DNA of 11,347 bases from Blastococcus sp. GTDB lineage: Bacteria; Actinomycetota; Actinomycetes; Mycobacteriales; Geodermatophilaceae. Positions 1 through 6,864 of this stretch are shown here, one piece after another (the stretch's first letter is position 1; the number at the start of each line of letters is the position of its first letter). The stretch covers positions 1 through 11,347 of the forward strand of contig JAOPUS010000404.1 in the NCBI GenBank assembly GCA_025963345.1, given 5' to 3'. A model generated the notes under the pieces. It was given only the letters and a program-made list of their open reading frames with translations, was not told where the DNA came from and searched no databases. A program made the position numbers and the translations under genes.

Positions 1-794
1 GGCGGCTGGAGGTGCCCGGCATCGGCGCGGGCGCATCCGGGCGGCGCTCCCGCGCCCGCTCCGAGCGTGGCCGGGTCGTCGGCTCCACGAAGCCCAGCGG
101 CAGTGTCACCAAGCTGCACCTGGTCGACACGGTGCTCGCCGCAGCGCCGCACCAGCGGGCCCGCGGCCGCCGCGGGCCGGGCTTGCGGCTCGAGCGGGAG
201 GACCTCCGGCAGGCGACGCTCGAGGGCCGCGAAGGCAACCTGGTGCTCTTCGTCGTCGACGCCAGCGGCTCGATGGGCGCCCGGTCGAGGATGACCGCGG
301 TGAAGGGCGCCGTCCTGTCCCTGCTGCTCGACGCCTATCAGCGGCGGGACAAGGTCGGGCTGATCACCTTCCGCGGCGGCGGGGCCGAGCTGGCACTCCC
401 GCCCACCTGGTCGGTCGAGGCGGCCGCGGCCCGGCTGACCAGCCTGCCCACCGGCGGGCGGACGCCGCTGGCAGCCGGGCTGCTGCGGGCCCACGAGGTC
501 CTGCGCGTGGAGCGGGTGCGCGATCCGCGACGTCGTCCGCTGCTCGTCGTCGTCACCGACGGGCGGGCCACCGGGCCGCGCGGCGGTGACCACCTCGGCG
601 AGGCCCGGCGCGCGGCCGGCCTGCTCGCCGGGAGTGCGGTCGCCGGTGTCGTCGTCGACTGCGAGTCCGGCCCGGTGCGCCTGGGGCTGGCCGCCACCCT
701 CGGCATCCACCTGGGCGCGCAGACCCTCCGCCTCGAGGAACTGGCCGCCGACTCCCTCGCAGCGACCGTTCGTACCGCCCGGAAGGCGGCCTGA
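1..794 (+). CDS. Putative cobaltochelatase subunit, ChlI/ChlD-like, C-terminal VWA part (5' end missing)
   Basis: The reading frame is open from the first complete codon at position 3, so the gene begins upstream and only the C-terminal part is visible. The Arg/Gly-rich stretch near positions 33-70 (GRRSRARSERGR) resembles the linker before the VWA domain of ChlD/BchD-like proteins. The VWA domain follows with a full MIDAS metal site. Numbering from the GTG at 12, DASGS lies at residues 83-87, the Thr of GGRTPLAAG at 151 and the Asp of VTDGR at 183. The stretches DAYQRRDKVGLITFRG and LPTGGRTPLA are typical of magnesium-chelatase D-type subunits. Actinobacteria that make B12 but lack CobS/CobT use such a ChlI/D fusion with CobN for ATP-driven cobalt insertion. 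The adjoining cobO supports that role over chlorophyll synthesis. The AAA+ half is presumably upstream. A stand-alone VWA protein cannot be excluded. Confidence 0.85.
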   Translation, partial: RLEVPGIGAGASGRRSRARSERGRVVGSTKPSGSVTKLHLVDTVLAAAPHQRARGRRGPGLRLEREDLRQATLEGREGNLVLFVVDASGSMGARSRMTAVKGAVLSLLLDAYQRRDKVGLITFRGGGAELALPPTWSVEAAAARLTSLPTGGRTPLAAGLLRAHEVLRVERVRDPRRRPLLVVVTDGRATGPRGGDHLGEARRAAGLLAGSAVAGVVVDCESGPVRLGLAATLGIHLGAQTLRLEELAADSLAATVRTARKAA

Positions 795-795
795 G

Positions 796-1410
796 ATGCC
801 GCAGGGCCAGGTCTCCGTCGTCCCCGAGGACGGGCTCACCACCCGCCAGCGCCGCAACCGCCCGCTCCTGGTGGTGCACACCGGGGAGATGAAGGGAAAG
901 TCCACGGCCGCGTTCGGCATGGCGATGCGCGCGTGGAACCAGGGCTGGTCGATCGCGGTGTACCAGTTCGTGAAGAGCGCGAAGTGGAAGGTCGGTGAGG
1001 AGAACGCGCTGACCGTGCTGGGCCGGCTGCACGAACAGACCGGCGAGGGCGGCCCGGTCGTCTGGCACAAGATGGGCAGCGGCTGGAGCTGGTCGCGCCG
1101 CCACGGTTCCGAGGTGGACCACGCCGCCGACGCCGCCGAGGGGTGGGCGCAGATCAAGCGCGACCTCGCCGCCGAGGCACACCGCTTCTACGTGCTCGAC
1201 GAGTTCACCTACCCGATGACGTGGGGCTGGGTCGACGTCGACGAGGTCGTCGAGACGCTGGCGAACCGACCCGGCAACCAGCACGTCGTCATCACCGGGC
1301 GGAACGCCGACCCGAAGCTGATCGAGGCCGCCGACCTGGTCGTGGAGATGACCAAGGTCAAGCACCCCATGGACGCCGGCCAGAAGGGCCAGCGGGGGAT
1401 CGAGTGGTGA
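796..1410 (+). CDS. cobO: Cob(I)yrinic acid a,c-diamide adenosyltransferase
   Basis: This 204-residue protein matches CobO/BtuR (CobA-type) ATP:corrinoid adenosyltransferases, which are about 200 residues long. They transfer the 5'-deoxyadenosyl group of ATP to the Co(I) corrinoid in the cytoplasm. The nucleotide-binding loop GEMKGKST lies at residues 30-37 after a beta strand (LLVVHT). Further family hallmarks are AFGMAMRAWNQGW, YQFVKSAKW, a Walker-B-like FYVLDEFTYPM and the late VVITGRNADPKLIEAADLV. The ATG at 796 was chosen because it follows the chelatase stop by one base, has GGAAGG at 781-786 nine bases upstream, and gives the family length. The frame stays open upstream inside the chelatase gene but without homology. 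Tight spacing suggests translational coupling to the chelatase subunit. The stop is followed by a 100-base gap holding a long hairpin before cobB. Confidence 0.96.
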   Translation: MPQGQVSVVPEDGLTTRQRRNRPLLVVHTGEMKGKSTAAFGMAMRAWNQGWSIAVYQFVKSAKWKVGEENALTVLGRLHEQTGEGGPVVWHKMGSGWSWSRRHGSEVDHAADAAEGWAQIKRDLAAEAHRFYVLDEFTYPMTWGWVDVDEVVETLANRPGNQHVVITGRNADPKLIEAADLVVEMTKVKHPMDAGQKGQRGIEW

Positions 1411-1433
1411 CCGGCGCGTCGACGCCCATCCGA

Positions 1434-1496
1434 GTCGATCATCGGCATACGGCTGGGCACTCCCGGCGGGTCGGCAGCCAGATGCCGATGATCGAC
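1434..1496. repeat. Long perfect inverted repeat (hairpin) between cobO and cobB
   Basis: The arms GTCGATCATCGGCAT (1434-1448) and ATGCCGATGATCGAC (1482-1496) are exact reverse complements over 15 bp. Inside, after a 2x2 mismatch, a second stem pairs GGCTG (1451-1455) with CAGCC (1475-1479). A small CCC/GGG hairpin at 1462-1470 can close the apex. The whole structure spans 63 bases and sits in the only sizeable gap of the operon, ending directly before the GGGGGG ribosome-site candidate of cobB. No T-run follows, so it is not a classical intrinsic terminator. It could be an interspersed REP-like palindromic element, an mRNA-processing or stability hairpin, or an attenuator. The structure is certain; its role is inference. 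Confidence 0.85.
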
Positions 1497-1502
1497 GGGG
1501 GG
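1497..1502 (+). promoter_or_regulatory. Probable ribosome binding site of cobB
   Basis: A run of six G lies eight bases before the cobB ATG at 1511 and abuts the right arm of the hairpin at 1482-1496. If the hairpin forms in the mRNA, it would sit immediately next to the ribosome landing site. The purine run supports ATG 1511 over the in-frame alternatives further in. Confidence 0.5.
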
Positions 1503-1510
1503 CGTGCGCG

Positions 1511-2908
1511 ATGACCACCGCCGTCCCTCGCGTGGTGATCGCGGCGCCGTCCAGCAACGCCGGCAAGACCTCGGTCACCACGGGACTCATCGCGGCGCTG
1601 ACCGCCCGCGGGCTGACGGTCTCCCCGCACAAGGTCGGCCCCGACTACATCGATCCCGGCTATCACGGCCTCGCCGCCGGCCGCCCGGGACGCACTCTCG
1701 ACCCCTGGCTGGTCGGCGAGGACCGGATCGCACCGCTGTTCCTCCACGGGGCCCGCGGGGCCGATCTCGCGGTGGTCGAGGGGGTGATGGGTCTGTTCGA
1801 CGGGGCCAGCCACCCCTCGGTCGAGCCCGGCTTCGCGTCCACCGCGCACGTCGCGGAACTGCTGCAGGCACCCGTCGTCCTCGTGGTCGACGCCGCGTCC
1901 CAGGCGCGCAGCGTGGCCGCGCTCGTGCACGGGTTCGCGACGTTCGATCCGGGCGTCCGGCTGGGCGGGGTGATCCTCAACCGGGTCGGCACCGACCGGC
2001 ACGAGGCGATCCTGCGGGAGGCACTCGGGACGGCGGGAGTTCCGGTCGTCGGCGCGATCCGGCGCCTGGACCAGCTGCACACGCCGTCCCGGCACCTGGG
2101 TCTCGTGCCGGCGGCCGAGCGCTCCGCCGAGGCCGTCACCACCGTGGCGCGGCTGGGGGAGGTGGTCGCCGACGGCGTGGACCTCGACGCCGTCCTCGCG
2201 CTGGCCCGCACGGCTCCCCCGCTCGACGCCACCCCGTGGGACCCCGCCGACGAGGTCACCCCGGTGCCCGGACGGCCGCGGATCGCCGTCGCCGGCGGGC
2301 CGGCGTTCACGTTCGGCTACGCGGAGAACGCCGAACTGCTCGCCGCCGCGGGCGCCGAGGTGGTCACCGTCGACCCACTGCGGGACGACGCCCTGCCCGA
2401 CGGCACCGCCGGCCTGGTCATCGGTGGCGGCTTCCCGGAGGTCTACGCCGCAGAACTGTCGGCCAACGAGACGCTGCGCGCCGACGTCGCGGCGCTCGCC
2501 GCCCGGGGCGCGCCGATCGCCGCGGAGTGCGCCGGGCTGCTCTACCTCGCGCGGGAGCTGGACGGCGTCCCGATGTGCGGCGTCCTCGACGTCGGGACGG
2601 CGATGACGCCCCGGCTGACCCTCGGCTACCGCGCCGCCGTGGCCCTCTCCGACTCGGTGCTGGCCCCCGCGGGCACCCGCGTGCGCGGGCACGAGTTCCA
2701 TCGCACGCACAGCGACCCGGTCGCGGGACCCGCGCCGGCCTGGCAGTGGTCGGCGGCCGGACCCGAGGGCTTCGTGGACGACGGCGTGCACGCCTCCTAC
2801 CTGCACCTCAACTGGGCCGGCAGCCCGGTCGTGGCCGAACGGTTCGTCACGGCGTGTGCCGAGACCGGCGCCCTCGCACGATCGGAGCCGCAGCATGCAC
2901 ATCGCTGA
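1511..2908 (+). CDS. cobB: Cobyrinate / hydrogenobyrinate a,c-diamide synthase
   Basis: This 465-residue protein has the two-domain plan of CobB/CbiA. The N-terminal CbiA-type ATP-binding domain carries the P-loop APSSNAGKTS (residues 12-21) and then HKVGPDYIDPGYH. The C-terminal class-I glutamine amidotransferase domain has its nucleophile Cys340 in AAECAGLLYL and a C-terminal His432 in YLHLNWAG. The enzyme amidates the a and c carboxylates of the corrin ring using glutamine and ATP. Because cobE and a chelatase of the CobN-partner type are present, the aerobic substrate hydrogenobyrinic acid is more likely than cobyrinic acid; that choice is inference. GGFPEVYAAEL is also typical of the family and separates it from cobyric acid synthase CobQ, which lacks the PHKVGPDYIDP signature. 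The end overlaps cbiM by 14 bases. Length agrees with the family. Confidence 0.96.
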   Translation: MTTAVPRVVIAAPSSNAGKTSVTTGLIAALTARGLTVSPHKVGPDYIDPGYHGLAAGRPGRTLDPWLVGEDRIAPLFLHGARGADLAVVEGVMGLFDGASHPSVEPGFASTAHVAELLQAPVVLVVDAASQARSVAALVHGFATFDPGVRLGGVILNRVGTDRHEAILREALGTAGVPVVGAIRRLDQLHTPSRHLGLVPAAERSAEAVTTVARLGEVVADGVDLDAVLALARTAPPLDATPWDPADEVTPVPGRPRIAVAGGPAFTFGYAENAELLAAAGAEVVTVDPLRDDALPDGTAGLVIGGGFPEVYAAELSANETLRADVAALAARGAPIAAECAGLLYLARELDGVPMCGVLDVGTAMTPRLTLGYRAAVALSDSVLAPAGTRVRGHEFHRTHSDPVAGPAPAWQWSAAGPEGFVDDGVHASYLHLNWAGSPVVAERFVTACAETGALARSEPQHAHR

Positions 2909-3557
2909 GGGCTTCCTGCCGCCGGCGCACGCGATCGGCTGGACCGTCGCCGCCGCCCCCTTCGTCGTGCACGGAGCCCGTGCGGTGGTGCGGGAGGTCC
3001 GGGAGAACCCGGAGTCCACGCTGCTGCTCGGCGCGGCCGGCGCCTTCACCTTCGTGCTGAGCGCCATCAAGCTGCCCTCGGTCACCGGCAGCTCCAGCCA
3101 CCCGACCGGTACCGGCGCCGGCGCGATCCTGTTCCGCCCGCCGGTGATGGCGCTGCTGGGGACGGTGGTGCTGCTCTTCCAGGCCCTGCTGCTCGCCCAC
3201 GGTGGGCTCACCACCCTCGGCGCGAACGCCTTCTCCATGGCGATCGTCGGGCCCTGGGCCGGTTACGGCGCCTACCGGCTCACCCGGGGACTCGGCGGCG
3301 GGTTGCTGCCCGGCGTGTTCGCGGGCATGGCCGTCGCGGACCTCGCCACCTACGTGACGACGTCGCTCCAGCTCGCACTCGCCTTCCCGGACGCGAGCAG
3401 CGGGTTCGCCGGCGCCGCCGCCAAGTTCCTCGGCGTCTTCGCGATCACCCAGATCCCGCTGGCGATCGGGGAAGGGCTGCTCGGGGTGCTGCTCTTCCGC
3501 GTGCTGACCGTGAACGCCCGGCCGGAGCTCGAGCGACTCGGAGTGCTCAAGTCATGA
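2895..3557 (+). CDS. cbiM: ECF cobalt transporter, substrate-binding membrane subunit CbiM
   Basis: This 220-residue integral membrane protein begins MHIAEGFLPP, the invariant N-terminus of CbiM/NikM. In these proteins the amino-terminal Met and His2 fold inward and help ligate Co(II) or Ni(II). The further metal-site histidine is His69 in SSSHPTGTGAGAILF. Several hydrophobic segments follow, including one after the GANAFSMAIVGP signature. The start was placed at ATG 2895 because the functional N-terminus must be MHI; earlier in-frame starts would bury the metal-binding residue. It overlaps the end of cobB by 14 bases, so no separate promoter or riboswitch fits before it. Together with cbiN, cbiQ and cbiO it forms a complete cobalt importer. 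Nickel specificity is unlikely given a B12 operon on both sides, but metal choice cannot be proven from sequence. Confidence 0.97.
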   Translation: MHIAEGFLPPAHAIGWTVAAAPFVVHGARAVVREVRENPESTLLLGAAGAFTFVLSAIKLPSVTGSSSHPTGTGAGAILFRPPVMALLGTVVLLFQALLLAHGGLTTLGANAFSMAIVGPWAGYGAYRLTRGLGGGLLPGVFAGMAVADLATYVTTSLQLALAFPDASSGFAGAAAKFLGVFAITQIPLAIGEGLLGVLLFRVLTVNARPELERLGVLKS

Positions 3558-3877
3558 ACCGTCGCACCCTGGTCACGGTGCTGCTCGTCCTGGGCGTCGT
3601 CGCGCTGTTCGCCGTCCCACTGATCGCGGGCGGTCCGGCGGAGTACACCGGTACGGACAACCAGGCGACGACCGTGATCCTGCAGCAGGACCCCGGTTAC
3701 CGCCCCTGGTTCTCCTCGGTGATCCCACCGCTGTCGCCGTCGGTCGAGTCGGGGTTGTTCGCGGTGCAGGCGGCGCTCGGCGGCGGGGTCCTGGGCTACG
3801 TCCTGGGGCGGCTGCGCGGACGGCGAGCCGTCCGGGAGTCGGGCTCGGCGACTCTGCCGGGGACCGAACCGCAGTGA
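3554..3877 (+). CDS. cbiN: ECF cobalt transporter auxiliary subunit CbiN
   Basis: This 107-residue protein has two membrane helices, roughly residues 6-26 and 68-88, joined by an extracytoplasmic loop. The loop contains GTDNQATTVILQQDPGYRPW and FSSVIPPLSPSVESGLF, both highly characteristic of CbiN. CbiN is a small subunit that helps CbiM load cobalt. The basic C-terminal tail (RLRGRRAVRES) fits a cytoplasmic end. Its ATG shares four bases (ATGA) with the cbiM stop, and GGAG at 3540-3543 serves as ribosome site. The acidic or polar tail after residue 95 is unremarkable. Family length is about 90-110 residues, so it is complete. Confidence 0.95.
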   Translation: MNRRTLVTVLLVLGVVALFAVPLIAGGPAEYTGTDNQATTVILQQDPGYRPWFSSVIPPLSPSVESGLFAVQAALGGGVLGYVLGRLRGRRAVRESGSATLPGTEPQ

Positions 3878-4611
3878 CGGGGCTGGCCATCGACGATGCG
3901 GCGTGGAGCAGCGCCTGGCGGCGGCGCTCACCCGGCGACAAGCTGCTGCTCTGCCTGGGCCTCACGGTGTGCGCGCTCGCGCTGCCGGCCTGGCCGGGCA
4001 GCCTGCTGGTCGGGCTCACCGCGGTCGTCCTCGCGCTCGGTCCCGCACGGGTGCCGGCCCGGACCTTCGGCCGGGCGGTGCAGCTACCGCTGGCCTTCAT
4101 CGTCGTCGGCGCGCTCACGGCCGTGGTGGAGGTCGGGGCCGGTGGCCTCGGCTGGGCGCCGGATGCCGGTGCGCGGGCCGGTTCGCTCGTCGGGCATGCG
4201 GTGGCAGGAAGCGGGGCGGTCCTGCTCCTGGCGACGACCACCCCGATGTCGGACCTGCTGCCGGCGCTCCGGCGGCTGAGGGTGCCCGAGGCCGTCGTGG
4301 AGGTCGCCTCGGTCGTCTACCGGCTGCTGTTCGTGCTGCTGGAGAGCCTGCGCACCATCCGCGAGGCGCAGACCGCGCGGATGGGCTACTCGTCGCTGCG
4401 CCGCTCGTACCGCTCCTCCGGGATCCTCGCCGCCGCCGTCCTCACCCGTTCCTGGGACCGGGCCCGGCGGATGCAGGAGGGGCTCGCCGGCCGCGGCATG
4501 GAGACCGGCCTGCAGGTGCTGCCCGAGGTGCTGCCGTCGTCGCGGGCCTTCCTGGCCGCCTCCGTGCTGGGGCTGGCCGGGATCGTCGCGGTGAGTGTGG
4601 CGCTCCGATGA
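3874..4611 (+). CDS. cbiQ: ECF cobalt transporter transmembrane coupling subunit CbiQ
   Basis: This 245-residue membrane protein is the ECF T-component, which couples ATP hydrolysis by CbiO to substrate-protein toppling. The N-terminus (DDAAWSSAWRRRSPGDKLLL) resembles the cytoplasmic start of CbiQ, followed by a hydrophobic pair of helices at about 24-56 and more at 70-88, 106-122 and 224-243. The long cytoplasmic helices carry the two ATPase-coupling motifs: REAQTARMGY near residues 163-172 and MQEGLAGRGME near 200-210. Translation starts at GTG 3874, sharing GTGA with the cbiN stop. Its own stop shares ATGA with cbiO. Length is normal for CbiQ. Confidence 0.94.
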   Translation: MTGLAIDDAAWSSAWRRRSPGDKLLLCLGLTVCALALPAWPGSLLVGLTAVVLALGPARVPARTFGRAVQLPLAFIVVGALTAVVEVGAGGLGWAPDAGARAGSLVGHAVAGSGAVLLLATTTPMSDLLPALRRLRVPEAVVEVASVVYRLLFVLLESLRTIREAQTARMGYSSLRRSYRSSGILAAAVLTRSWDRARRMQEGLAGRGMETGLQVLPEVLPSSRAFLAASVLGLAGIVAVSVALR

Positions 4612-5456
4612 GCCACCGGACCCTGACCGCCGAGTCGCTCGTCGTCGGGTACGAGCGCGGCCGGCCGGTGCTGGAGGGCGCCTCCCTGGCCATCCCCGCC
4701 GGGCGGCGGCTCGCGGTGCTCGGCGCGAACGGGTCGGGCAAGACGACGCTGCTGCGCTGCCTCTCCGGCGCGCTCAAGCCGTTCTCCGGGGCGGTCACGC
4801 TGGACGGCGTGCCGCTGGAGCACTCGCGGCGGGGGCTGCGCGCCCACCGGCAGGAGGTGCAACTGGTCCTGCAGGACCCCGACGACCAGCTGTTCAGCGC
4901 CTCGGTGGCCCAGGACGTGTCGTTCGGACCGCTGAACCTCGGCCTCGACGAGGCCGCCGTCCGCGAGCGCGTGGCCGAGGCGCTGCAACTGCTCGCCGTC
5001 GACTCGCTGGCTGCGCGGCCCACCCATCAGCTCTCCTTCGGTGAGCGCAAGCGCGTCGCGATCGCCGGCGCCGTCGCGATGCGGCCCTGCGTGCTGCTGC
5101 TCGACGAACCGACGGCCGGACTCGACCCGTCCGCGGTGGCCGAGGCGCTGGCCGCGCTCACCCGGCTGCAGCAGCACGACGCGACGGTCGTCATGAGCAC
5201 CCACGACGTGGACCTCGCCCTGCGCTGGGCGGACGACGTCGCCGTCGTCGTCGACCGGCGCGTGGTGCAGGGCAGGCCCGAGGACGTGCTCGGGGACGAC
5301 GACCTGCTCGCCCGCGCCCGCCTCGGCCGGCCCTGGGCGCTGACCGTGGGCGCCCGGCTGCGGGACCTCGGGCTGCTCCCGGACACCGCCGCCCTCCCAC
5401 GTGACGTCGTCGGGTTGCTGGCCGCACTGCCCGAGCGGCCCGGGGTGCCGACATGA
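4608..5456 (+). CDS. cbiO: ECF cobalt transporter ATPase CbiO
   Basis: This 282-residue ABC ATPase powers cobalt uptake. Motifs in order are Walker A GANGSGKTT (39-47), Q-loop Gln89 in VLQDPDDQLF, signature LSFGERKR (142-149), Walker B VLLLDEP (162-168) with Glu167, D-loop GLD, and switch His199 in STHD. The variant signature LSFGE in place of LSGGQ and the QDPDDQLFSASVAQDVSFGP block are typical of ECF ATPases and CbiO. The ATG at 4608 overlaps the cbiQ stop (ATGA). The last residues (GVPT) are encoded by the first copy of a 14-bp tandem repeat, and the stop TGA 5454-5456 lies within it. The C-terminal about 35 residues beyond the ATPase core are Leu-rich and not recognised as a separate domain. 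Confidence 0.96.
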   Translation: MSHRTLTAESLVVGYERGRPVLEGASLAIPAGRRLAVLGANGSGKTTLLRCLSGALKPFSGAVTLDGVPLEHSRRGLRAHRQEVQLVLQDPDDQLFSASVAQDVSFGPLNLGLDEAAVRERVAEALQLLAVDSLAARPTHQLSFGERKRVAIAGAVAMRPCVLLLDEPTAGLDPSAVAEALAALTRLQQHDATVVMSTHDVDLALRWADDVAVVVDRRVVQGRPEDVLGDDDLLARARLGRPWALTVGARLRDLGLLPDTAALPRDVVGLLAALPERPGVPT

Positions 5457-5485
5457 CGGTGCCGACATGACGGTGCCGACATGAC
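5444..5485 (+). repeat. Three tandem copies of a 14-bp unit at the cbiO-cobE junction
   Basis: The unit GGTGCCGACATGAC occurs three times without a mismatch at 5444-5457, 5458-5471 and 5472-5485. Each copy contains ATGA. The cbiO stop is in copy 1 and the cobE start in copy 3. Because 14 is not a multiple of three, the three ATGs lie in three different frames, and only the last is in frame with cobE. The likely origin is replication slippage that duplicated a former one-copy ATGA overlap twice; that origin is inference. Confidence 0.97.
5453..5484 (+). other. Two overlapping 5-codon minicistrons (MTVPT) linking cbiO to cobE
   Basis: ATG 5453 reads MTVPT and stops at TGA 5468-5470. ATG 5467 reads the same peptide and stops at TGA 5482-5484. 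Each start overlaps the preceding stop by four bases: cbiO stop with ATG 5453, first mini stop with ATG 5467, second mini stop with cobE ATG 5481. A GGGG at 5442-5445 lies seven bases before the first ATG, whereas cobE itself has only a weak GGTG nearby. Ribosomes could step down this chain by termination-reinitiation. Coding use is not demonstrated; the peptides themselves are probably meaningless. Confidence 0.4.
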
Positions 5486-5828
5486 GACGGTCGGCATCGG
5501 TGCGGTCTCCGGCGTCACCGCCGAGGAGGTGCTCGCCGCGGTCGACGCCGTCCTCCCGCCGGGCACGGACGACGTCCGGCTGGCGACCCTGGACGCCCGG
5601 GCCACGGAATCCGGGATCGTCGCCGCCGCCGCCCGCCGGGGCTGGCCGCTGACGGGGCATCCGGCCGAGCGCCTGGCCCGGGTCCAGGTGCCCTCGCCGT
5701 CCGCGCGCGTCGCGACGGCGGTCGGCACGCCCTCGGTCGCCGAGGCCGCGGCGCTGCTCGCCGGCGGATCGCTGCTCGTCGGGAAGACCGTGCACGGCCG
5801 CGTCACGGTTGCGGTGGCGGATGACTGA
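5481..5828 (+). CDS. cobE: Cobalamin biosynthesis protein CobE / CbiG C-terminal domain
   Basis: This 115-residue protein corresponds to the stand-alone CbiG C-terminal domain family (CobE). The best signature is VGTPSVAEAAALLAGG (residues 81-96), followed by LLVGKTVHGRVTVAVA with Lys102; the N-terminal strand VGIGAVSGVTAEEVLAAV is also typical. CobE is needed for B12 synthesis in aerobic producers, but its exact role is not settled; corrin-intermediate binding has been proposed. The N-terminal CbiG hydrolase domain is absent, which fits the aerobic pathway. ATG 5481 is the only ATG of the three repeat copies in frame, and the family N-terminus begins just there. Overlap with cobC is eight bases. 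Confidence 0.9.
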   Translation: MTTVGIGAVSGVTAEEVLAAVDAVLPPGTDDVRLATLDARATESGIVAAAARRGWPLTGHPAERLARVQVPSPSARVATAVGTPSVAEAAALLAGGSLLVGKTVHGRVTVAVADD

Positions 5829-6864
5829 CCTCGACCACCACGGGGACATCGAGCTCGCCCCGGGGCTGGTGGACCTCGCGGTCAACGTGCGGGCCGGGAC
5901 TCCGCCGCCCTGGCTGCGCGCGGTGCTCCACGCGGCGCTCGACGACAGCTCCGGGTACCCGGACTCCAGGGCGGCCCGCGCCGCCGTGGCCGCAGCACAC
6001 GGCCGTGACCCCGCCGACGTGCTGCTCACCGCCGGAGCCGCCGAGGCGTTCACCCTCCTGGCGCGGGCGCTCACCCCGCGGCGGGCGGTCGTGGTCCACC
6101 CCTCCTTCACCGAGCCCGAGGCGGCGCTGCGGGCGGCCGGGCACCCGGTCTCGCGCCTGGTCCTGGAACCGGAGCGCGGCTACCGGCTGGACCCGGCGGC
6201 CGTGCCGGAGGACGCCGACCTCGTGGTGCTCGGGAACCCGACCAACCCGACCTCGGTGCTCCATCCGGCCCGGTCCGTCGCGGCGCTCGCACGGCCCGGC
6301 CGGGTGCTGGTGGTCGACGAGGCCTTCGCCGACACCGTGCCCGGTGAGCCCGAGTCGCTCGCCGGCCGGACCGACGTGCCCGGCCTGCTCGTCGTCCGCA
6401 GCCTGACCAAGACGTGGGGGCTGGCCGGGCTGCGGGTCGGGTACGTGCTCGGGCCGGCGCCGCTGATCGACGCGCTGGCCGCGCACCAGCCGCACTGGCC
6501 GGTGTCTACCCCGGCGCTCGCTGCCCTGCGCGCCTGCACGACCCCGGCGGCGCGGGCGGAGGCCGAGGCGGCAGCGATCGAGCTCGAGCACAATCGCCTG
6601 GCCCTGCTCGACGCGCTCCCGCCGGACGTGGAGGTGGTCGGCGAACCGCGCTCGTCGTTCGTCCTGGTGCGCATCGCCGGCGCGATGCGGGTGCGGCAGG
6701 CGCTCCGCGAGCGGGGCTGGGCGGTGCGCCGCGGCGACACCTTCCCGGGCCTGTCCCCCGATCACCTGAGGGTCGCCGTGCGCGATCCAGGGACCTCCCG
6801 TGCGTTCGCCGCCGACCTCGCTGCGATCCTTGCCTCAGCACCCGTTCCCGAGGAGATCCGCTGA
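5821..6864 (+). CDS. cobC: PLP-dependent aminotransferase-like CobC/CobD, L-threonine-phosphate decarboxylase type
   Basis: This 347-residue fold-type I PLP enzyme resembles the Rv2231c-type CobC of actinobacteria and CobD/HisC-like enzymes. Landmarks are the substrate-side Tyr46 in GYPDSRAAR, the cofactor loop GNPTNPTS (138-145), Asp166 in VVDEAFAD, and the Schiff-base Lys197 in SLTKTWGLAGLRVGY. A C-terminal Arg lies in LRVAVRD. In the pathway, CobC/CobD supplies (R)-1-amino-2-propanol phosphate, or its equivalent, for the nucleotide loop. A histidinol-phosphate aminotransferase role is less likely because of the B12 neighbours. ATG 5821 overlaps the cobE stop by eight bases and follows GGTGGCGG; an in-frame TTG at 5809 would add four residues and is less likely. 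The stop is shared with the cobT start as CTGA. Confidence 0.92.
   Translation: MTDLDHHGDIELAPGLVDLAVNVRAGTPPPWLRAVLHAALDDSSGYPDSRAARAAVAAAHGRDPADVLLTAGAAEAFTLLARALTPRRAVVVHPSFTEPEAALRAAGHPVSRLVLEPERGYRLDPAAVPEDADLVVLGNPTNPTSVLHPARSVAALARPGRVLVVDEAFADTVPGEPESLAGRTDVPGLLVVRSLTKTWGLAGLRVGYVLGPAPLIDALAAHQPHWPVSTPALAALRACTTPAARAEAEAAAIELEHNRLALLDALPPDVEVVGEPRSSFVLVRIAGAMRVRQALRERGWAVRRGDTFPGLSPDHLRVAVRDPGTSRAFAADLAAILASAPVPEEIR
6851..6855 (+). promoter_or_regulatory. Ribosome binding site deciding the cobT start
   Basis: AGGAG lies five bases before CTG 6861. It is one of the better Shine-Dalgarno matches in the operon and has no ATG, GTG or TTG in the cobT frame at the right distance. This supports initiation at CTG. 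Confidence 0.6.

Noticed and set aside
1..794. Magnesium chelatase for chlorophyll synthesis
   Set aside because: The sequence alone would allow it, but all neighbours are B12 genes and no chlorophyll gene is present; the cobaltochelatase role is more likely.
1434..1496. Intrinsic terminator after cobO
   Set aside because: The stem is strong but no T-run follows, and the downstream genes continue the same pathway with no visible promoter.
1411..1510. Cobalamin riboswitch in the cobO-cobB gap
   Set aside because: The gap is only 100 bases and mostly one simple hairpin. The conserved B12 box and multi-branched core of about 200 bases are missing; the GCCAG fragment near 1477 is too short to count.
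5809..5820. TTG start of cobC
   Set aside because: It adds only MRWR, lacks a ribosome site, and ATG 5821 has the usual stop/start overlap with cobE.
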